64,000 bases of DNA from Pseudomonas migulae (GCF_024169315.1 NZ_JALJWR010000001.1:3832501-3896500); one strand, 5' to 3'; positions 36,340 through 45,429 are shown, counted from the first letter of the stretch. Notes: a model not told the origin generated them from the sequence alone. Made by a program: numbers and translations.

Positions 36340-37394
36340 TGTGCAGCTCCCTGAATGATCAGGCGGGAATCGTCTTTTGGATTGACCGTGGTCACCGAGC
36401 CGGCCTGACCGAGAATTTTCGGCATGCGTTCACGGTAGAGGCGCAGCAGCATTTGCGGGTCGGTGCCCTGCTGTTGTGCCTTGGCCAGACTCAGCACGGT
36501 GGCCGTGTCAGCGGAAGCTTTGGCCAGCCGTTCACTCGCTTGAGCGTGAGCGACCTGCAACGTACGGTCGGCTTGTTCATTGGCGGTTTGCGTCAGTTTC
36601 TCGGCTTCGGTGCGTGCGTTTGCCACGGCTTTATCGGCTTGCTGACTTGCCGTCAGCACCGCGTTGAAAGCGTTGACCGCCGGCCCCGGCAGACTCGATT
36701 GCACATCGACGCGCGCCACTTCGATGCCCAGGCCCTGGCCGGTGGTCGTGAGGTCAGCGAGTCGCTGATTGATGCCTTGCACCAGATCACCGCGCAGGCG
36801 CTCACGTCTTTCGGCCGCTTGGCTACCCGCGCCAATCAGTTCCGGTCGCGCCACCAGAATGGTGTCCAGATCACGAGCGGCCGTTAGCGCCACCGCACTG
36901 CGAGTCACAAGGCGATCGAGTGCCGGCAGCACATGTTCACCTTGAAGCACGAACGCATAGGGTTCGGTGACTTTATAAAAGACCCGCACATCCAGTTGCA
37001 CCACGCCGGCGTCTCCGGTCAGCAAATAACCGGATCCCGCGAGCGCATCACTGAGCGGCGTGGCGAAGGTGGCGACTCGGTCGGCCTGTAACGCGACATC
37101 GCTGCGCAGCAGATTATCGACCCGACGCTCAATCACCCGATCGGCCGCTGGCAACAGAATCACCTGCTCGAACGGTCGCGGCCACGCCAACAGCAGACCG
37201 GCATTCTGAATGCGATCCAGCGCGCCAAAGTGCAACACCACCGCGCGATTCTGCGGATCGATTTGCCGAACATTGGAAAAGGCCCAGGCCAATGCAGCCA
37301 GCACGGTCACTGCGTACAGGGCGAGAAAAGCCAATCTCCCGGCCTGAATCCAGGGGCTGCTTAACTCATTTGTTCCACGTGGAACCAAACTCAT
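36336..37394 (-). CDS. SPFH/HflC-like membrane protein
   Basis: 352 residues, N-terminal membrane helix (AFLALYAVTVLAALAWAF) and an SPFH (stomatin/prohibitin) domain (about 45-230) followed by an alanine-rich coiled coil (ASQQADKAVANARTEAEKL, about 235-310). Overlaps both neighbours by 4 bases. The 5' end contains a perfect parS-like sequence (37371-37386). Together with the HflK-like protein it probably forms a ring or microdomain around the ATPase; role in metal uptake is unknown. Confidence 0.85.
   Translation of the reverse strand: MSLVPRGTNELSSPWIQAGRLAFLALYAVTVLAALAWAFSNVRQIDPQNRAVVLHFGALDRIQNAGLLLAWPRPFEQVILLPAADRVIERRVDNLLRSDVALQADRVATFATPLSDALAGSGYLLTGDAGVVQLDVRVFYKVTEPYAFVLQGEHVLPALDRLVTRSAVALTAARDLDTILVARPELIGAGSQAAERRERLRGDLVQGINQRLADLTTTGQGLGIEVARVDVQSSLPGPAVNAFNAVLTASQQADKAVANARTEAEKLTQTANEQADRTLQVAHAQASERLAKASADTATVLSLAKAQQQGTDPQMLLRLYRERMPKILGQAGSVTTVNPKDDSRLIIQGAAQ
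37371..37386. other. parS: parS site inside the HflC-like gene
   Basis: TGTTCCACGTGGAACC, a full match to a pseudomonad parS, in codons 3-8 of the 37394 gene (V-P-R-G-T). About 26 kb from parAB. Confidence 0.82.
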
Positions 37395-38431
37395 GGTTGC
37401 GATCCGGATTTGTTATCGAGCGTCGGCGGACCGTCAACCAGTACTCGAAACGGCGCAGCGTCAGTGCGCAAAATCAGTTTGGTTCCGGCCGTAACGATGG
37501 TGCCCAAGGTGTCGAGAGAGCGCAGCAAGTTATAGAGCTGTGGTGAACCGGCGTAGGCTCGGCCATAAATCTGCGCGGCTTCAACGCGGGACTGGGCTTC
37601 AATGTCGGCGGATTTAACCGTGGCATCGGCCTGCACGATTCGCGCATCCCGCTCGGCGGCGGAGCGGATTTGCGCCGCTTCGCGTTTGCCGATCGCTGTG
37701 CGTTCGGTGGCGATTGTTTCACGCTCGGCACGCATGCGATCGACGGTGGCGGTCAGGGTTACCGACGGCAAGGTCAAACGTTCGATGCCGACTTGCAGCA
37801 CACGAACACCATACGTGGTCAGCAACTGCTGATCGATTTGCTGGCGCAGTTGCGCTTCAAAGTCAGCAATGTGCACTTGGTTGGCATCGGTGTTTACCAG
37901 ATTGGCCAGGTCAAAACTGCTGGCCGTAGTTTCCAGCGCCGAGCCAACGAAGGTGCGAATCTGCCGCGCCGCTTCGTCCGGCTGGTTCTGCACGGCACGC
38001 ATGAAGCGCTGCACATTGTCCGGATCACCTTGAACCTGCCACGCCACGTACGCCTGCACGATGATGCGCAAACCGTCGCGCGTGCCCACATCCTGCAAAC
38101 CACTGGACGTCGTGCGCAGACGCAAGTCGACAGGAATCGCCGCTTCAAAAGGGGCGGGCCAACGCCAGCCCAGCCCCGGCTCCAGCAACACCCGCGAAGG
38201 ATTGCCGAAGCGCGTGATGACCGTGGCCTCGCCGGAACGCACTTGCACCAGGCTCGCCGCCGCAATGGCAAACGCCACCAGCAACGCCGCCCAACCCATG
38301 CGCCGCCACGGGAAGGGCCCGGCTTCCTGTGGATCGCCGTGGTGATGATGGTGATGCCCGTGGTGGTGCCCGCCATGGTCGTGATCATGCCCGGCGTGGT
38401 CGGCATGATCGTGAGTGTGTGACTGGCTCAT
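37391..38431 (-). CDS. SPFH/HflK-like membrane protein with histidine-rich N-terminus
   Basis: 346 residues. Residues 5-31 contain 16 histidines, a likely metal-binding tail facing the cytoplasm, followed by a membrane helix (WAALLVAFAIAAASLVQV) and an SPFH domain (about 70-260) with a coiled coil. Classic HflK lacks such a histidine tract. Coupled by 4-base overlaps to the upstream 652-residue SPFH protein and to the HflC-like gene. The tail suggests a zinc sensor or buffer for the ATPase. Confidence 0.87.
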   Translation of the reverse strand: MSQSHTHDHADHAGHDHDHGGHHHGHHHHHHGDPQEAGPFPWRRMGWAALLVAFAIAAASLVQVRSGEATVITRFGNPSRVLLEPGLGWRWPAPFEAAIPVDLRLRTTSSGLQDVGTRDGLRIIVQAYVAWQVQGDPDNVQRFMRAVQNQPDEAARQIRTFVGSALETTASSFDLANLVNTDANQVHIADFEAQLRQQIDQQLLTTYGVRVLQVGIERLTLPSVTLTATVDRMRAERETIATERTAIGKREAAQIRSAAERDARIVQADATVKSADIEAQSRVEAAQIYGRAYAGSPQLYNLLRSLDTLGTIVTAGTKLILRTDAAPFRVLVDGPPTLDNKSGSQP

Positions 38432-40386
38432 TTGGCAGCTCCTGGCTGAGCGGTTTGACGCGCCGGCGCGGGATCAGCCGGCAGCGTGAACGTACGGAGG
38501 TCGATGGTCGGCGCGTTGTTGCTGCCGCCCAAGCGGTGATCGAGCACCAGCAAACGGGTGTTGGCCAGTCCCTGGGAAAGCTGGCTGAAATACTGCTCCA
38601 GCACGAACGCCTGACCGGCGCTGGCATAGGCTTTTTGCTCGGCGCTGAATTTCAGATCCGCTGCTTGCGCAGCCGCGTTGATTTCACGCGCGTTGGCCGT
38701 CGCCTGGTCGCGAGCGATGCTGGCCTGCAATTGCGCCTGATTGGTTGCCTCTGCTGCCGCGCCACGCTCGCGTGAGATCAGCGCCTGCGCACCAATCTGT
38801 GCCGCTTGTACGCCGTGATAAGCGTTGGCCGCGCCGGCCGGTGGATGAATGGCCTCGACCACGGTCGCGAGAATTTCAACGCCGCTGCCGAGTGTTTGCA
38901 GGTCCGTCTGCACCGCGCGGCCAATTTCTTCGGCGAGCCCTACCCTGTCTTCGCCGAGCAAACCGTCGAGGGTTCGTGAGGCGAAATCGTGAACCAGAAT
39001 CCGGCTGGCGGTGCTGCGGATCAGCGCCGGTACATCGGCATTGTTGTAGGTCGCGGCGAGCGCCGCTTGATCTGTCAGGCCGATGCGGTAAACGAACCGC
39101 ACGTCCATGTTGACGATCTGGAAGCTCTGCTTGTCGGCACGACTGCTGGCGATGACCTGGGATTTGTCATTCACATGGCTGGCATCCCACAAGCGATTGG
39201 CAACTGTCGGCGCCGGACCTTCAGCGGGCGCTGCCGCAATGGGCGCCGCCGCTTCACCGACGCTCGTGGCCAACTCATGGACCACGCCGTTTTCGACACT
39301 CAACACCCGGCCCAGCGGCCACGGCAAACCCGCGTGCAAACCGGGACCGAATACCTCCACCGGTTTGCCGAAGCGCTCATAGATGCCCCGCCCTTGCAGG
39401 GGAATTTCGTGAATGCCGGTCAGCGACCAACCGACGATGGCGACCACCGCCAGCACCGGCACAAGCGCGCGACGCATGTAGGTGAACGCCCAGATTTGCC
39501 GCAGATCGATGCCGAAGCGGTTATGCAGTTCATGCTGCAACGCCAACAGGGGCTGTGGCGGCCAGCGCAGCATGTCGGCGACGAAGCTTCGCGCGAGCAA
39601 TGCGGGTTCCAGTTGTTCGCGCCGGGGACTGAACAGTGACAGCACTGCGCGCAGCAGCAGTTCCACCGCGACAAGCCCCGGCAGCAACCCGATCAGCACA
39701 GCCAGCCTCACCGGCCAGACTGACACCTCGCTGCCGAACAACAGACACAACGCGCCCAACACAAGACTGATGATTGCCACGCGAGCCAGCTGGGCCAACT
39801 GCCCTGCTTCAGGCCACTGGGCCGCGTTTTCCTGGGCAAGCTGCCGCTCCAGCACCAGCAAACCGAACGCCAGCAGCAACGACAATGCAGCGCCGACATT
39901 AGCCGAAAAATCCGGGGCGGCAGAGGGTAGCGCCAGGTTCCAGACCTGATTGATGCTGACCAGCACCAACAGCGCCCAGCCACCGAGCCACAGGGTCGGC
40001 GCACCGATCTGCACCAACGTCCGTGTCCATCGTTGGCTGATCCGCTCCAGCAACTGTTCATACCAGCCCACCGGAGCTTCAGCGACTTCGATCTCCACCG
40101 GCAGCGCTACAGGATTCATCGCCCGTGCGCGCCATTGCGTCACCCACCACGCTGATTGCAGCCCGGCGACCAGCACCAGCAGAGCGGCGCTCTGATTGAC
40201 CAGCAACGCCGGCCAAAGCGATTGCGGCGCAAACAGCCCGACAAAAAACGCCAGCAACAGCCCAGTCGACGCGAGCGCGCCGAGGCCGATTGCCAACTGC
40301 CGCAAGCGTCGCCCTTGAAAGATTGCCTGTTGAAAACGCGGCAGCCCGGCTACCGCTGCTCCCTCAACTTCGAGATCGACTTGCAT
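38428..40386 (-). CDS. Polytopic SPFH-domain protein
   Basis: 652 residues, ATG 40386. The first about 320 residues contain around six membrane helices with intervening loops; residues about 325-560 are an SPFH domain (GIYERFGKPVEVFGPGLHAGLPWP) and a coiled coil rich in Ala/Gln follows to the C-terminus. Such a fusion of a polytopic part and SPFH is unlike HflK. First gene of the four-gene operon, 35 bases after a Zur-like palindrome. Confidence 0.83.
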   Translation of the reverse strand: MQVDLEVEGAAVAGLPRFQQAIFQGRRLRQLAIGLGALASTGLLLAFFVGLFAPQSLWPALLVNQSAALLVLVAGLQSAWWVTQWRARAMNPVALPVEIEVAEAPVGWYEQLLERISQRWTRTLVQIGAPTLWLGGWALLVLVSINQVWNLALPSAAPDFSANVGAALSLLLAFGLLVLERQLAQENAAQWPEAGQLAQLARVAIISLVLGALCLLFGSEVSVWPVRLAVLIGLLPGLVAVELLLRAVLSLFSPRREQLEPALLARSFVADMLRWPPQPLLALQHELHNRFGIDLRQIWAFTYMRRALVPVLAVVAIVGWSLTGIHEIPLQGRGIYERFGKPVEVFGPGLHAGLPWPLGRVLSVENGVVHELATSVGEAAAPIAAAPAEGPAPTVANRLWDASHVNDKSQVIASSRADKQSFQIVNMDVRFVYRIGLTDQAALAATYNNADVPALIRSTASRILVHDFASRTLDGLLGEDRVGLAEEIGRAVQTDLQTLGSGVEILATVVEAIHPPAGAANAYHGVQAAQIGAQALISRERGAAAEATNQAQLQASIARDQATANAREINAAAQAADLKFSAEQKAYASAGQAFVLEQYFSQLSQGLANTRLLVLDHRLGGSNNAPTIDLRTFTLPADPAPARQTAQPGAAK

Positions 40387-40420
40387 ACCACCCCAGTGTT
40401 GTTCTTTGCTCAGGTCGCAA

Positions 40421-40439
40421 TTCGTTACGATATAACGAA
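40421..40439 (-). promoter_or_regulatory. Zur-like operator of the SPFH/ATPase operon
   Basis: TTCGTTA-CGATA-TAACGAA, perfect 7-base inverted repeats. The core GTTACGATATAAC differs from the 24190 Zur core at three positions. It lies between the 40386 start and the lpd gene; proximity favours the SPFH operon. Confidence 0.65.
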
Positions 40440-40505
40440 AGTCGTGAAATTTTTGTATTAAATCGCTTTATCTAAAGGCGCTCCACCTGTCGCTTGGCTG
40501 AAGCC

Positions 40506-40546
40506 TTGACCGAAAGACCGGGAAGCGCACATATTACGCTCGTAAT
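40506..40546 (+). promoter_or_regulatory. Candidate lpd promoter with palindrome
   Basis: TTGACC (40506) and CATATT (40530) are spaced 18 bases apart as a sigma70-like pair. The -10 overlaps a perfect palindrome ATTACG-CT-CGTAAT (40533-40546) that may be an operator; the regulator is unknown. Confidence 0.4.
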
Positions 40547-40603
40547 TTTATCTACGGACTACGTTTATCCAGCCCGATTCCCATTCAATCCAGGAGCAAA
40601 TCC

Positions 40604-42004
40604 ATGAGCAGCTATGACGTCGTGATTCTGGGCGGAGGCCCCGGTGGTTACAACGCAGCAATCCGCGCCGGCCAGTTGGGCCTGAAAGCCGCTTGCGTCG
40701 AAGGCCGCGCCACCCTCGGCGGCACCTGCCTGAACGTCGGTTGCATGCCGTCCAAGGCGCTGCTGCATGCGTCCGAACTGTACGACGCCGCCATGGGCGC
40801 GGAATTCGCCAACCTGGGAATCGAGGTCAAACCCACGCTCAACCTTGCGCAAATGATGAAGCAGAAGGATGAAAGCGTGGCCGGGCTGACCAAGGGCATC
40901 GAGTTTTTGTTTCGCAAAAACAAGGTCGACTGGATCAAGGGTTGGGGGCACATCGACGGCCCGGGCAAAGTCACGGTAACGGATAGCCAGGGTGGCAAAA
41001 CCGAGTTGAGCGCCAAGGACATCATCATTGCCACCGGCTCCGAACCCACTCCCCTGCCTGGCGTAGAGATCGACAACCAACGCATTCTCGATTCCACCGG
41101 TGCACTTTCTTTATCCGAAGTGCCCAAGCATCTGGTGGTCATTGGCGCCGGGGTCATCGGCCTGGAATTGGGTTCGGTGTGGCGACGTCTGGGTGCACAG
41201 GTGACCGTCGTCGAATTTCTCGACCGGATCTGCCCCGGCGTGGACGCTGAGGCGGGCAAAACCCTTCAACGTTCGTTGAGTAAACAAGGCATCAGCTTCA
41301 AGTTGAGTTCGAAAGTCACCAGCGCCACGACCTCCGCCAATGGCGTGCAACTCAGCGTTGAACCCGCGGCGGGGGGCACTGCCGAGCTGCTGGAAGCCGA
41401 TTACGTGCTGGTGGCCATCGGGCGCCGGCCTTACACCCAGGGTTTGGGCCTGGAGAACGTCGGCCTTAACACGGATAAACGCGGCATGCTTGCCAACAAG
41501 GGCCATCGCACTGAAGCGGCCGGCGTCTGGGTCATTGGTGATGTCACGTCCGGGCCGATGCTCGCGCACAAGGCGGAAGATGAAGCCATGGCCTGCGTCG
41601 AGCAGATCGTCGGCAAGGCCGGCGAGGTCAATTACGACCTGATTCCCAACGTCATCTACACCCGCCCGGAGCTGGCCAGCGTCGGCAAGACCGAAGAGCA
41701 ACTCAAGGCTGAAGGCCGCGCGTACAAGGTCGGCAAATTCCCGTTCACCGCCAACAGCCGGGCGAAGATCAACCACGAGACCGAAGGATTCGCCAAAGTG
41801 CTGGCCGATGAGCGCACCGACGAAATCCTCGGTGTGCACCTGGTGGGTCCGAGTGTCAGCGAAATGATTGGCGAATACTGCGTGGCCATGGAGTTCAGCG
41901 CCTCCGCGGAAGACATCGCGCTGACTTGTCATCCCCATCCGACCCGCTCCGAGGCGTTGCGCCAGGCGGCGATGAATGTGGAGGGGATGGCGACGCAGAT
42001 GTAG
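40604..42004 (+). CDS. lpd: Dihydrolipoyl dehydrogenase (stand-alone, Lpd3 type)
   Basis: 466 residues, ATG 40604 with CAGGAG. FAD motif GGGPGGYNAAIRAGQLG, redox pair TCLNVGC (C-x4-C), NAD-binding GAGVIGLELGSVW, and the C-terminal HPHPTRSE that supplies the catalytic His-Glu. E3 of 2-oxoacid dehydrogenases or the glycine cleavage system. It is not next to any E1/E2 genes; pseudomonads carry several lpd copies and this matches the separate lpd3. Confidence 0.93.
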   Translation: MSSYDVVILGGGPGGYNAAIRAGQLGLKAACVEGRATLGGTCLNVGCMPSKALLHASELYDAAMGAEFANLGIEVKPTLNLAQMMKQKDESVAGLTKGIEFLFRKNKVDWIKGWGHIDGPGKVTVTDSQGGKTELSAKDIIIATGSEPTPLPGVEIDNQRILDSTGALSLSEVPKHLVVIGAGVIGLELGSVWRRLGAQVTVVEFLDRICPGVDAEAGKTLQRSLSKQGISFKLSSKVTSATTSANGVQLSVEPAAGGTAELLEADYVLVAIGRRPYTQGLGLENVGLNTDKRGMLANKGHRTEAAGVWVIGDVTSGPMLAHKAEDEAMACVEQIVGKAGEVNYDLIPNVIYTRPELASVGKTEEQLKAEGRAYKVGKFPFTANSRAKINHETEGFAKVLADERTDEILGVHLVGPSVSEMIGEYCVAMEFSASAEDIALTCHPHPTRSEALRQAAMNVEGMATQM

Positions 42005-42016
42005 CTTCTCTCGCCT

Positions 42017-42047
42017 GATCGTTCCCCCGCTCTGCGTGGGAACGATC
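42017..42047. terminator. Hairpin between lpd and Lrp-family gene
   Basis: GATCGTTCCC / GGGAACGATC stem around an 11-base loop, between convergent genes. No long T run. The GTTCCCxCGCTCTGCGTGGGAAC form is also a repeated palindrome in fluorescent pseudomonads. Confidence 0.6.
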
Positions 42048-42057
42048 TTGACTGGGT

Positions 42058-42531
42058 CTAAAGCGGCAAATGCTCTAAAGGCAACGCCCCCGGCGTTTTC
42101 ACCGTGTGAATAGCAAAGTTGCTGCGGATGTCACTCACGCCCGGCAACTTCAGCAAACTCCCGGTAAGAAAGCGGTCATAAGCACGCAAATCCGGCACCA
42201 CCACTTGCAGCAAAAAATCCGATTCCCCTGACACCAGAAACGCCGAAATCACCTCGGGCAACGCCGTCACGGCTAGACGAAAAGCCTCGGCCTGCTCATC
42301 GTTGTGACGCTCAACCTTGACCCCGACAAACACCGTCAGCCCAAGCCCGACTTCATCGCGATCCAGATTGGCCTGATAGCCGCGAATCACCCCCGCTTCT
42401 TCAAGCATTCGTACCCGGCGCAGGCACGGCGACGCGGACAGACCGATCTCATCAGCCAATTGCACGTTGCTCAACCGACCATCCCGCTGCAGGGCCGCGA
42501 GAATCTTTCGATCATAAGCGTCGAGTTTCAT
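42058..42531 (-). CDS. Lrp/AsnC-family regulator
   Basis: 157 residues: N-terminal winged HTH (LDAYDRKILAALQRDGRLSNVQLADEIGLSASPCLRRVRMLEEAGVIRG) and a C-terminal RAM domain. Divergent from a LysE-family exporter, so it probably controls amino-acid export and itself. A 9-base inverted repeat overlaps its start codon. Confidence 0.92.
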   Translation of the reverse strand: MKLDAYDRKILAALQRDGRLSNVQLADEIGLSASPCLRRVRMLEEAGVIRGYQANLDRDEVGLGLTVFVGVKVERHNDEQAEAFRLAVTALPEVISAFLVSGESDFLLQVVVPDLRAYDRFLTGSLLKLPGVSDIRSNFAIHTVKTPGALPLEHLPL

Positions 42532-42585
42532 GTTTGGCAGATCCTGCTGGTTGAGTGGTCATCCGATGGCAGGTTATGCCAAACA
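42531..42585. promoter_or_regulatory. Inverted repeat in Lrp/LysE gap
   Basis: TGTTTGGCA (42531-42539) and TGCCAAACA (42577-42585), perfect 9-base arms 37 bases apart, spanning the start of the Lrp-family gene. Suggests looping or tandem Lrp operator half-sites. Confidence 0.4.
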
Positions 42586-42675
42586 AAGACGCTTTAAAAG
42601 CAAACTACGCAACCACCTGCCCTGACCTTCCGCCCTAGACTGGCCCTACCGAATCGACAACGAATGGGGTGCATC

Positions 42676-43305
42676 GTGGCAGGACTCTGGCTGTTTTTCA
42701 TGGCACTGGCGGTGGTTTACCTGTTGCCCGGCCCGGACATGATTCTGCTGCTGCAGACCGGCGCACGCCAAGGCAAAGGCGCGGCGCTGGCGACGGCCGT
42801 GGGTTTGGGCATCGCGCGGGGTTGCCACGTGTTACTGGCGGCATTGGGGCTGGCGGCGCTGTTCAAGGCGGCGCCCTGGACTTTCGACGTGGTGCGCCTC
42901 GCCGGGGCCGCATACCTGTTGTGGATCGGCATTCAGTGCCTGCGAACCACGATGCTGCCGAACCTCAACGGTGCAGACGCGGCCTGTGGAAAACCACGTT
43001 GGCGCGAGGCGATCCAGCGCGGATTGCTGACCAACCTGCTTAACCCCAAGGCGCTGTTGTTCTGCTCGGTGCTGTTGCCGCAGTTCATCGATCCGCACGC
43101 AGGACCGGTACTCGCTCAATTCGCGACCCTGGGTGTGGTGCTGGTCGGTGTCGGTTTGTTGTTCGACAGCGCCTACGCCTTGGCGGGCGCCGCGCTGGGC
43201 CGCTGGCTGCAACGCAGTCCTTCGGCCCAACGCTTCCAACAATGGCTGTTTGGTAGCCTGTTGATCGGTTTTGCGGTGCGACTGACCTTTGTTCAACAGG
43301 CCTGA
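42676..43305 (+). CDS. LysE/RhtB-family amino-acid exporter
   Basis: 209 residues from GTG 42676, which has GGGG six bases upstream; an ATG at 42664 would add four residues. Six membrane helices and the family opening YLLPGPDMILLLQTGARQGKGAALATAVGLG are clear. Exports an amino acid, probably induced by the divergent Lrp-type regulator. Its stop directly abuts the stop of the convergent TPR gene. Confidence 0.9.
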   Translation: MAGLWLFFMALAVVYLLPGPDMILLLQTGARQGKGAALATAVGLGIARGCHVLLAALGLAALFKAAPWTFDVVRLAGAAYLLWIGIQCLRTTMLPNLNGADAACGKPRWREAIQRGLLTNLLNPKALLFCSVLLPQFIDPHAGPVLAQFATLGVVLVGVGLLFDSAYALAGAALGRWLQRSPSAQRFQQWLFGSLLIGFAVRLTFVQQA

Positions 43306-45429
43306 TCAGCGGCGTGCCTTGCGCTTGTGACGATTGATCAGCAACAGCGCGAACGCTGTAAATACCACCACACCGCCCACTTCCAACCATTTTTTGTAAG
43401 GGCGCAGCGGCGCCCGTATCGAACTCAACGCCTGGGTGACGTAACGTTTGTCTGCGTTCTGGAAGTCTGGATAAGGGCATCGCTCGCCGAAGAACAATGC
43501 CCAATCCACGTAGGGGCCTTCTTTGACGTAACGTTGATAGAAGGCAGTTTTTTCTTCCTGACCCGTGTTCCACCCCGTCGCCGCACACAACACCGCCGCA
43601 AAGGCCTGACTGGTATGAGGCAAGTTATCGGCGGCGCGGTTGGCCAGCGCATTGGCGACATAACGGTAGTGGTAACGCTGATCGGGTTGAGCCGCGCTGG
43701 CCTGCTGACGCTTGACCTCGTCTTCAGCCACTAACGGGCCGACCTTGAGTTCGGTGCTTTCGAGGCTGTAATTGCCCCCGAACGTGGCGTAATCCGGAGA
43801 CATCTCGTAGCCCAACAGCTCCATACCATTGAAACGGGCCACGGTCGCGGCATTGTAGAAAGCGAATGCACGTTTGCTCGGCCACCATTTCGATTCGGCG
43901 TCGTGGCGCAACTGCCCGTACCACGTAGCCTGTTGCTGCAATTGAACGCTATCGAAGTACGCCGGGGCTTCGTCGTAACGCTCCTCACGCAACAATCGCC
44001 GCGCCAGCACGTTGCGCAACTTCGCCGCGACCGGCAGCGGCACGTAATTGTCGCGATCCTGCTGAGTCAGCGGCGGCGGTGCCGGCACCTGAGTATCGAC
44101 ATAATGCTTGAGCTCATCGACGGTCAGCACGCGTTCGGCAACGGTCGCGGCGTCGAACCAGTAAATGTCGTTGCTGCGATAGAGCTGATCGAACGCCTGC
44201 AGATAATCCCCGCGTTGCAACGCCAGGATCGCGCTTTCGCCTTCGACCCGGCACTTGGGCTGAAGCGATTCAAAGTCCCAGTCCGGCGTACGCCGCTCAC
44301 CCCAGGACTCATTCTGCGGAAAGGCCTGAGCCGCTTTGGCGTACGCCGCGGCGGCAGCGGTTTTATCGCCCTCGCGCACCGCCAGTTTCGCCCGCAGCCA
44401 CCACGCCAGGCCACCGTCGCCAGCGTGCTCCAGGAAAGCCTTGGCGCTGGCGTAGTCACCCTGTTGATAATTCATCGCTGCCAGTCGATCGGCGTTATCC
44501 AGGCTGCCGCGGGTGCTGGCTTGCAGTAACTTGATCAACTTTTGTTCGGTGGGTGGTTGATCACCAAATGACCAACCCAACCGGCTGATCAGGGACGCCG
44601 TGACCAGTTGCTGCACCGGTTTGCCCTTGAGCAACGCGGACAGTTGCTCATCGGGCATCTCCGTCAGATCCGCCACCAACAGTTTCAGCGAGGTATAACC
44701 CACCGCTGAACCGTGGAGGTTTTGCGTGGCATAGAGCTCAATGGCCCGATTCCAGTCGCCCGCCGTGCGCGCCACGCGTGCTTCTTCACCGAGGCTGGCG
44801 ACGCCCAGCTCCAGCGGATCGCTGAAACCGTCGATGCTCAGTTGCCGAGTCTGCTCGAAGGCTTTGCGCGATTGCGTCAGCAGGTCGGGCGTCGCGTCGG
44901 CTTCGGCGCTCATGGCAAACAGCGCACGGCCCAGCGAATACGCGGCCCAGGTGCTGCGCAGCGCGCGTTGATCCGTCGGTAGCGCCAGGACTTTCTGGAA
45001 GTAGTCAGCGGCCAATCCATGATCACCCGCGTTGAACGCCACGGCGCCCGCCAGATAGAGCCTGAGTTCAGTCGGCAGATTCGTGCCCTGTGCTTCAACC
45101 TGATGAGCATCGGTCAAACTGCGCAACTGTTTGACCTGCGTTTGCTGCTCTACGGTCAAACCCGCCTGCTCGGCCTTGTCCCGCTGCTCGGCGTAGTCGG
45201 ACGGGTCCATGCTGCTGTAGACGACTTCGGTGACATTCTTCAGACCCGCAATTGCATGTCCGAGACGATTGATCTCGAACTGGAAATTGCCTTCCGGCAG
45301 CTCCGCCAGCGACTGACCCCGGTTGTCGAGCAGGCGCATGGGGAAATCCGGCCCGCAGGCCAATGCCGAACCCAGCGGCAAGCTGAAGCTCAGACAGAGC
45401 AAATGGCGGGGCCAGTTACGGGTGAACAT
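43306..45429 (-). CDS. Large periplasmic TPR-like protein
   Basis: 707 residues. N-terminal signal (LLCLSFSLPLGSALA-CG), then mostly helical repeats resembling TPR/Sel1 (AADYFQKVLALPTDQRALRSTWAAYSLGRALFA; DYASAKAFLEHAGDGGLAWWLRAKLAVREGDKTAAAAAYAKA), and one C-terminal membrane helix (VGGVVVFTAFALLLI) with a basic tail, so it is probably anchored in the inner membrane and faces the periplasm. Overlaps the upstream DUF3142 gene by 14 bases. Family function unknown. Confidence 0.78.
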   Translation of the reverse strand: MFTRNWPRHLLCLSFSLPLGSALACGPDFPMRLLDNRGQSLAELPEGNFQFEINRLGHAIAGLKNVTEVVYSSMDPSDYAEQRDKAEQAGLTVEQQTQVKQLRSLTDAHQVEAQGTNLPTELRLYLAGAVAFNAGDHGLAADYFQKVLALPTDQRALRSTWAAYSLGRALFAMSAEADATPDLLTQSRKAFEQTRQLSIDGFSDPLELGVASLGEEARVARTAGDWNRAIELYATQNLHGSAVGYTSLKLLVADLTEMPDEQLSALLKGKPVQQLVTASLISRLGWSFGDQPPTEQKLIKLLQASTRGSLDNADRLAAMNYQQGDYASAKAFLEHAGDGGLAWWLRAKLAVREGDKTAAAAAYAKAAQAFPQNESWGERRTPDWDFESLQPKCRVEGESAILALQRGDYLQAFDQLYRSNDIYWFDAATVAERVLTVDELKHYVDTQVPAPPPLTQQDRDNYVPLPVAAKLRNVLARRLLREERYDEAPAYFDSVQLQQQATWYGQLRHDAESKWWPSKRAFAFYNAATVARFNGMELLGYEMSPDYATFGGNYSLESTELKVGPLVAEDEVKRQQASAAQPDQRYHYRYVANALANRAADNLPHTSQAFAAVLCAATGWNTGQEEKTAFYQRYVKEGPYVDWALFFGERCPYPDFQNADKRYVTQALSSIRAPLRPYKKWLEVGGVVVFTAFALLLINRHKRKARR

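Noticed and set aside
42017..42047. GATCGTTCCC hairpin as the fragment of a mobile element
   Set aside because: One copy in this window and no target duplication or transposase; treated as a 3' hairpin.
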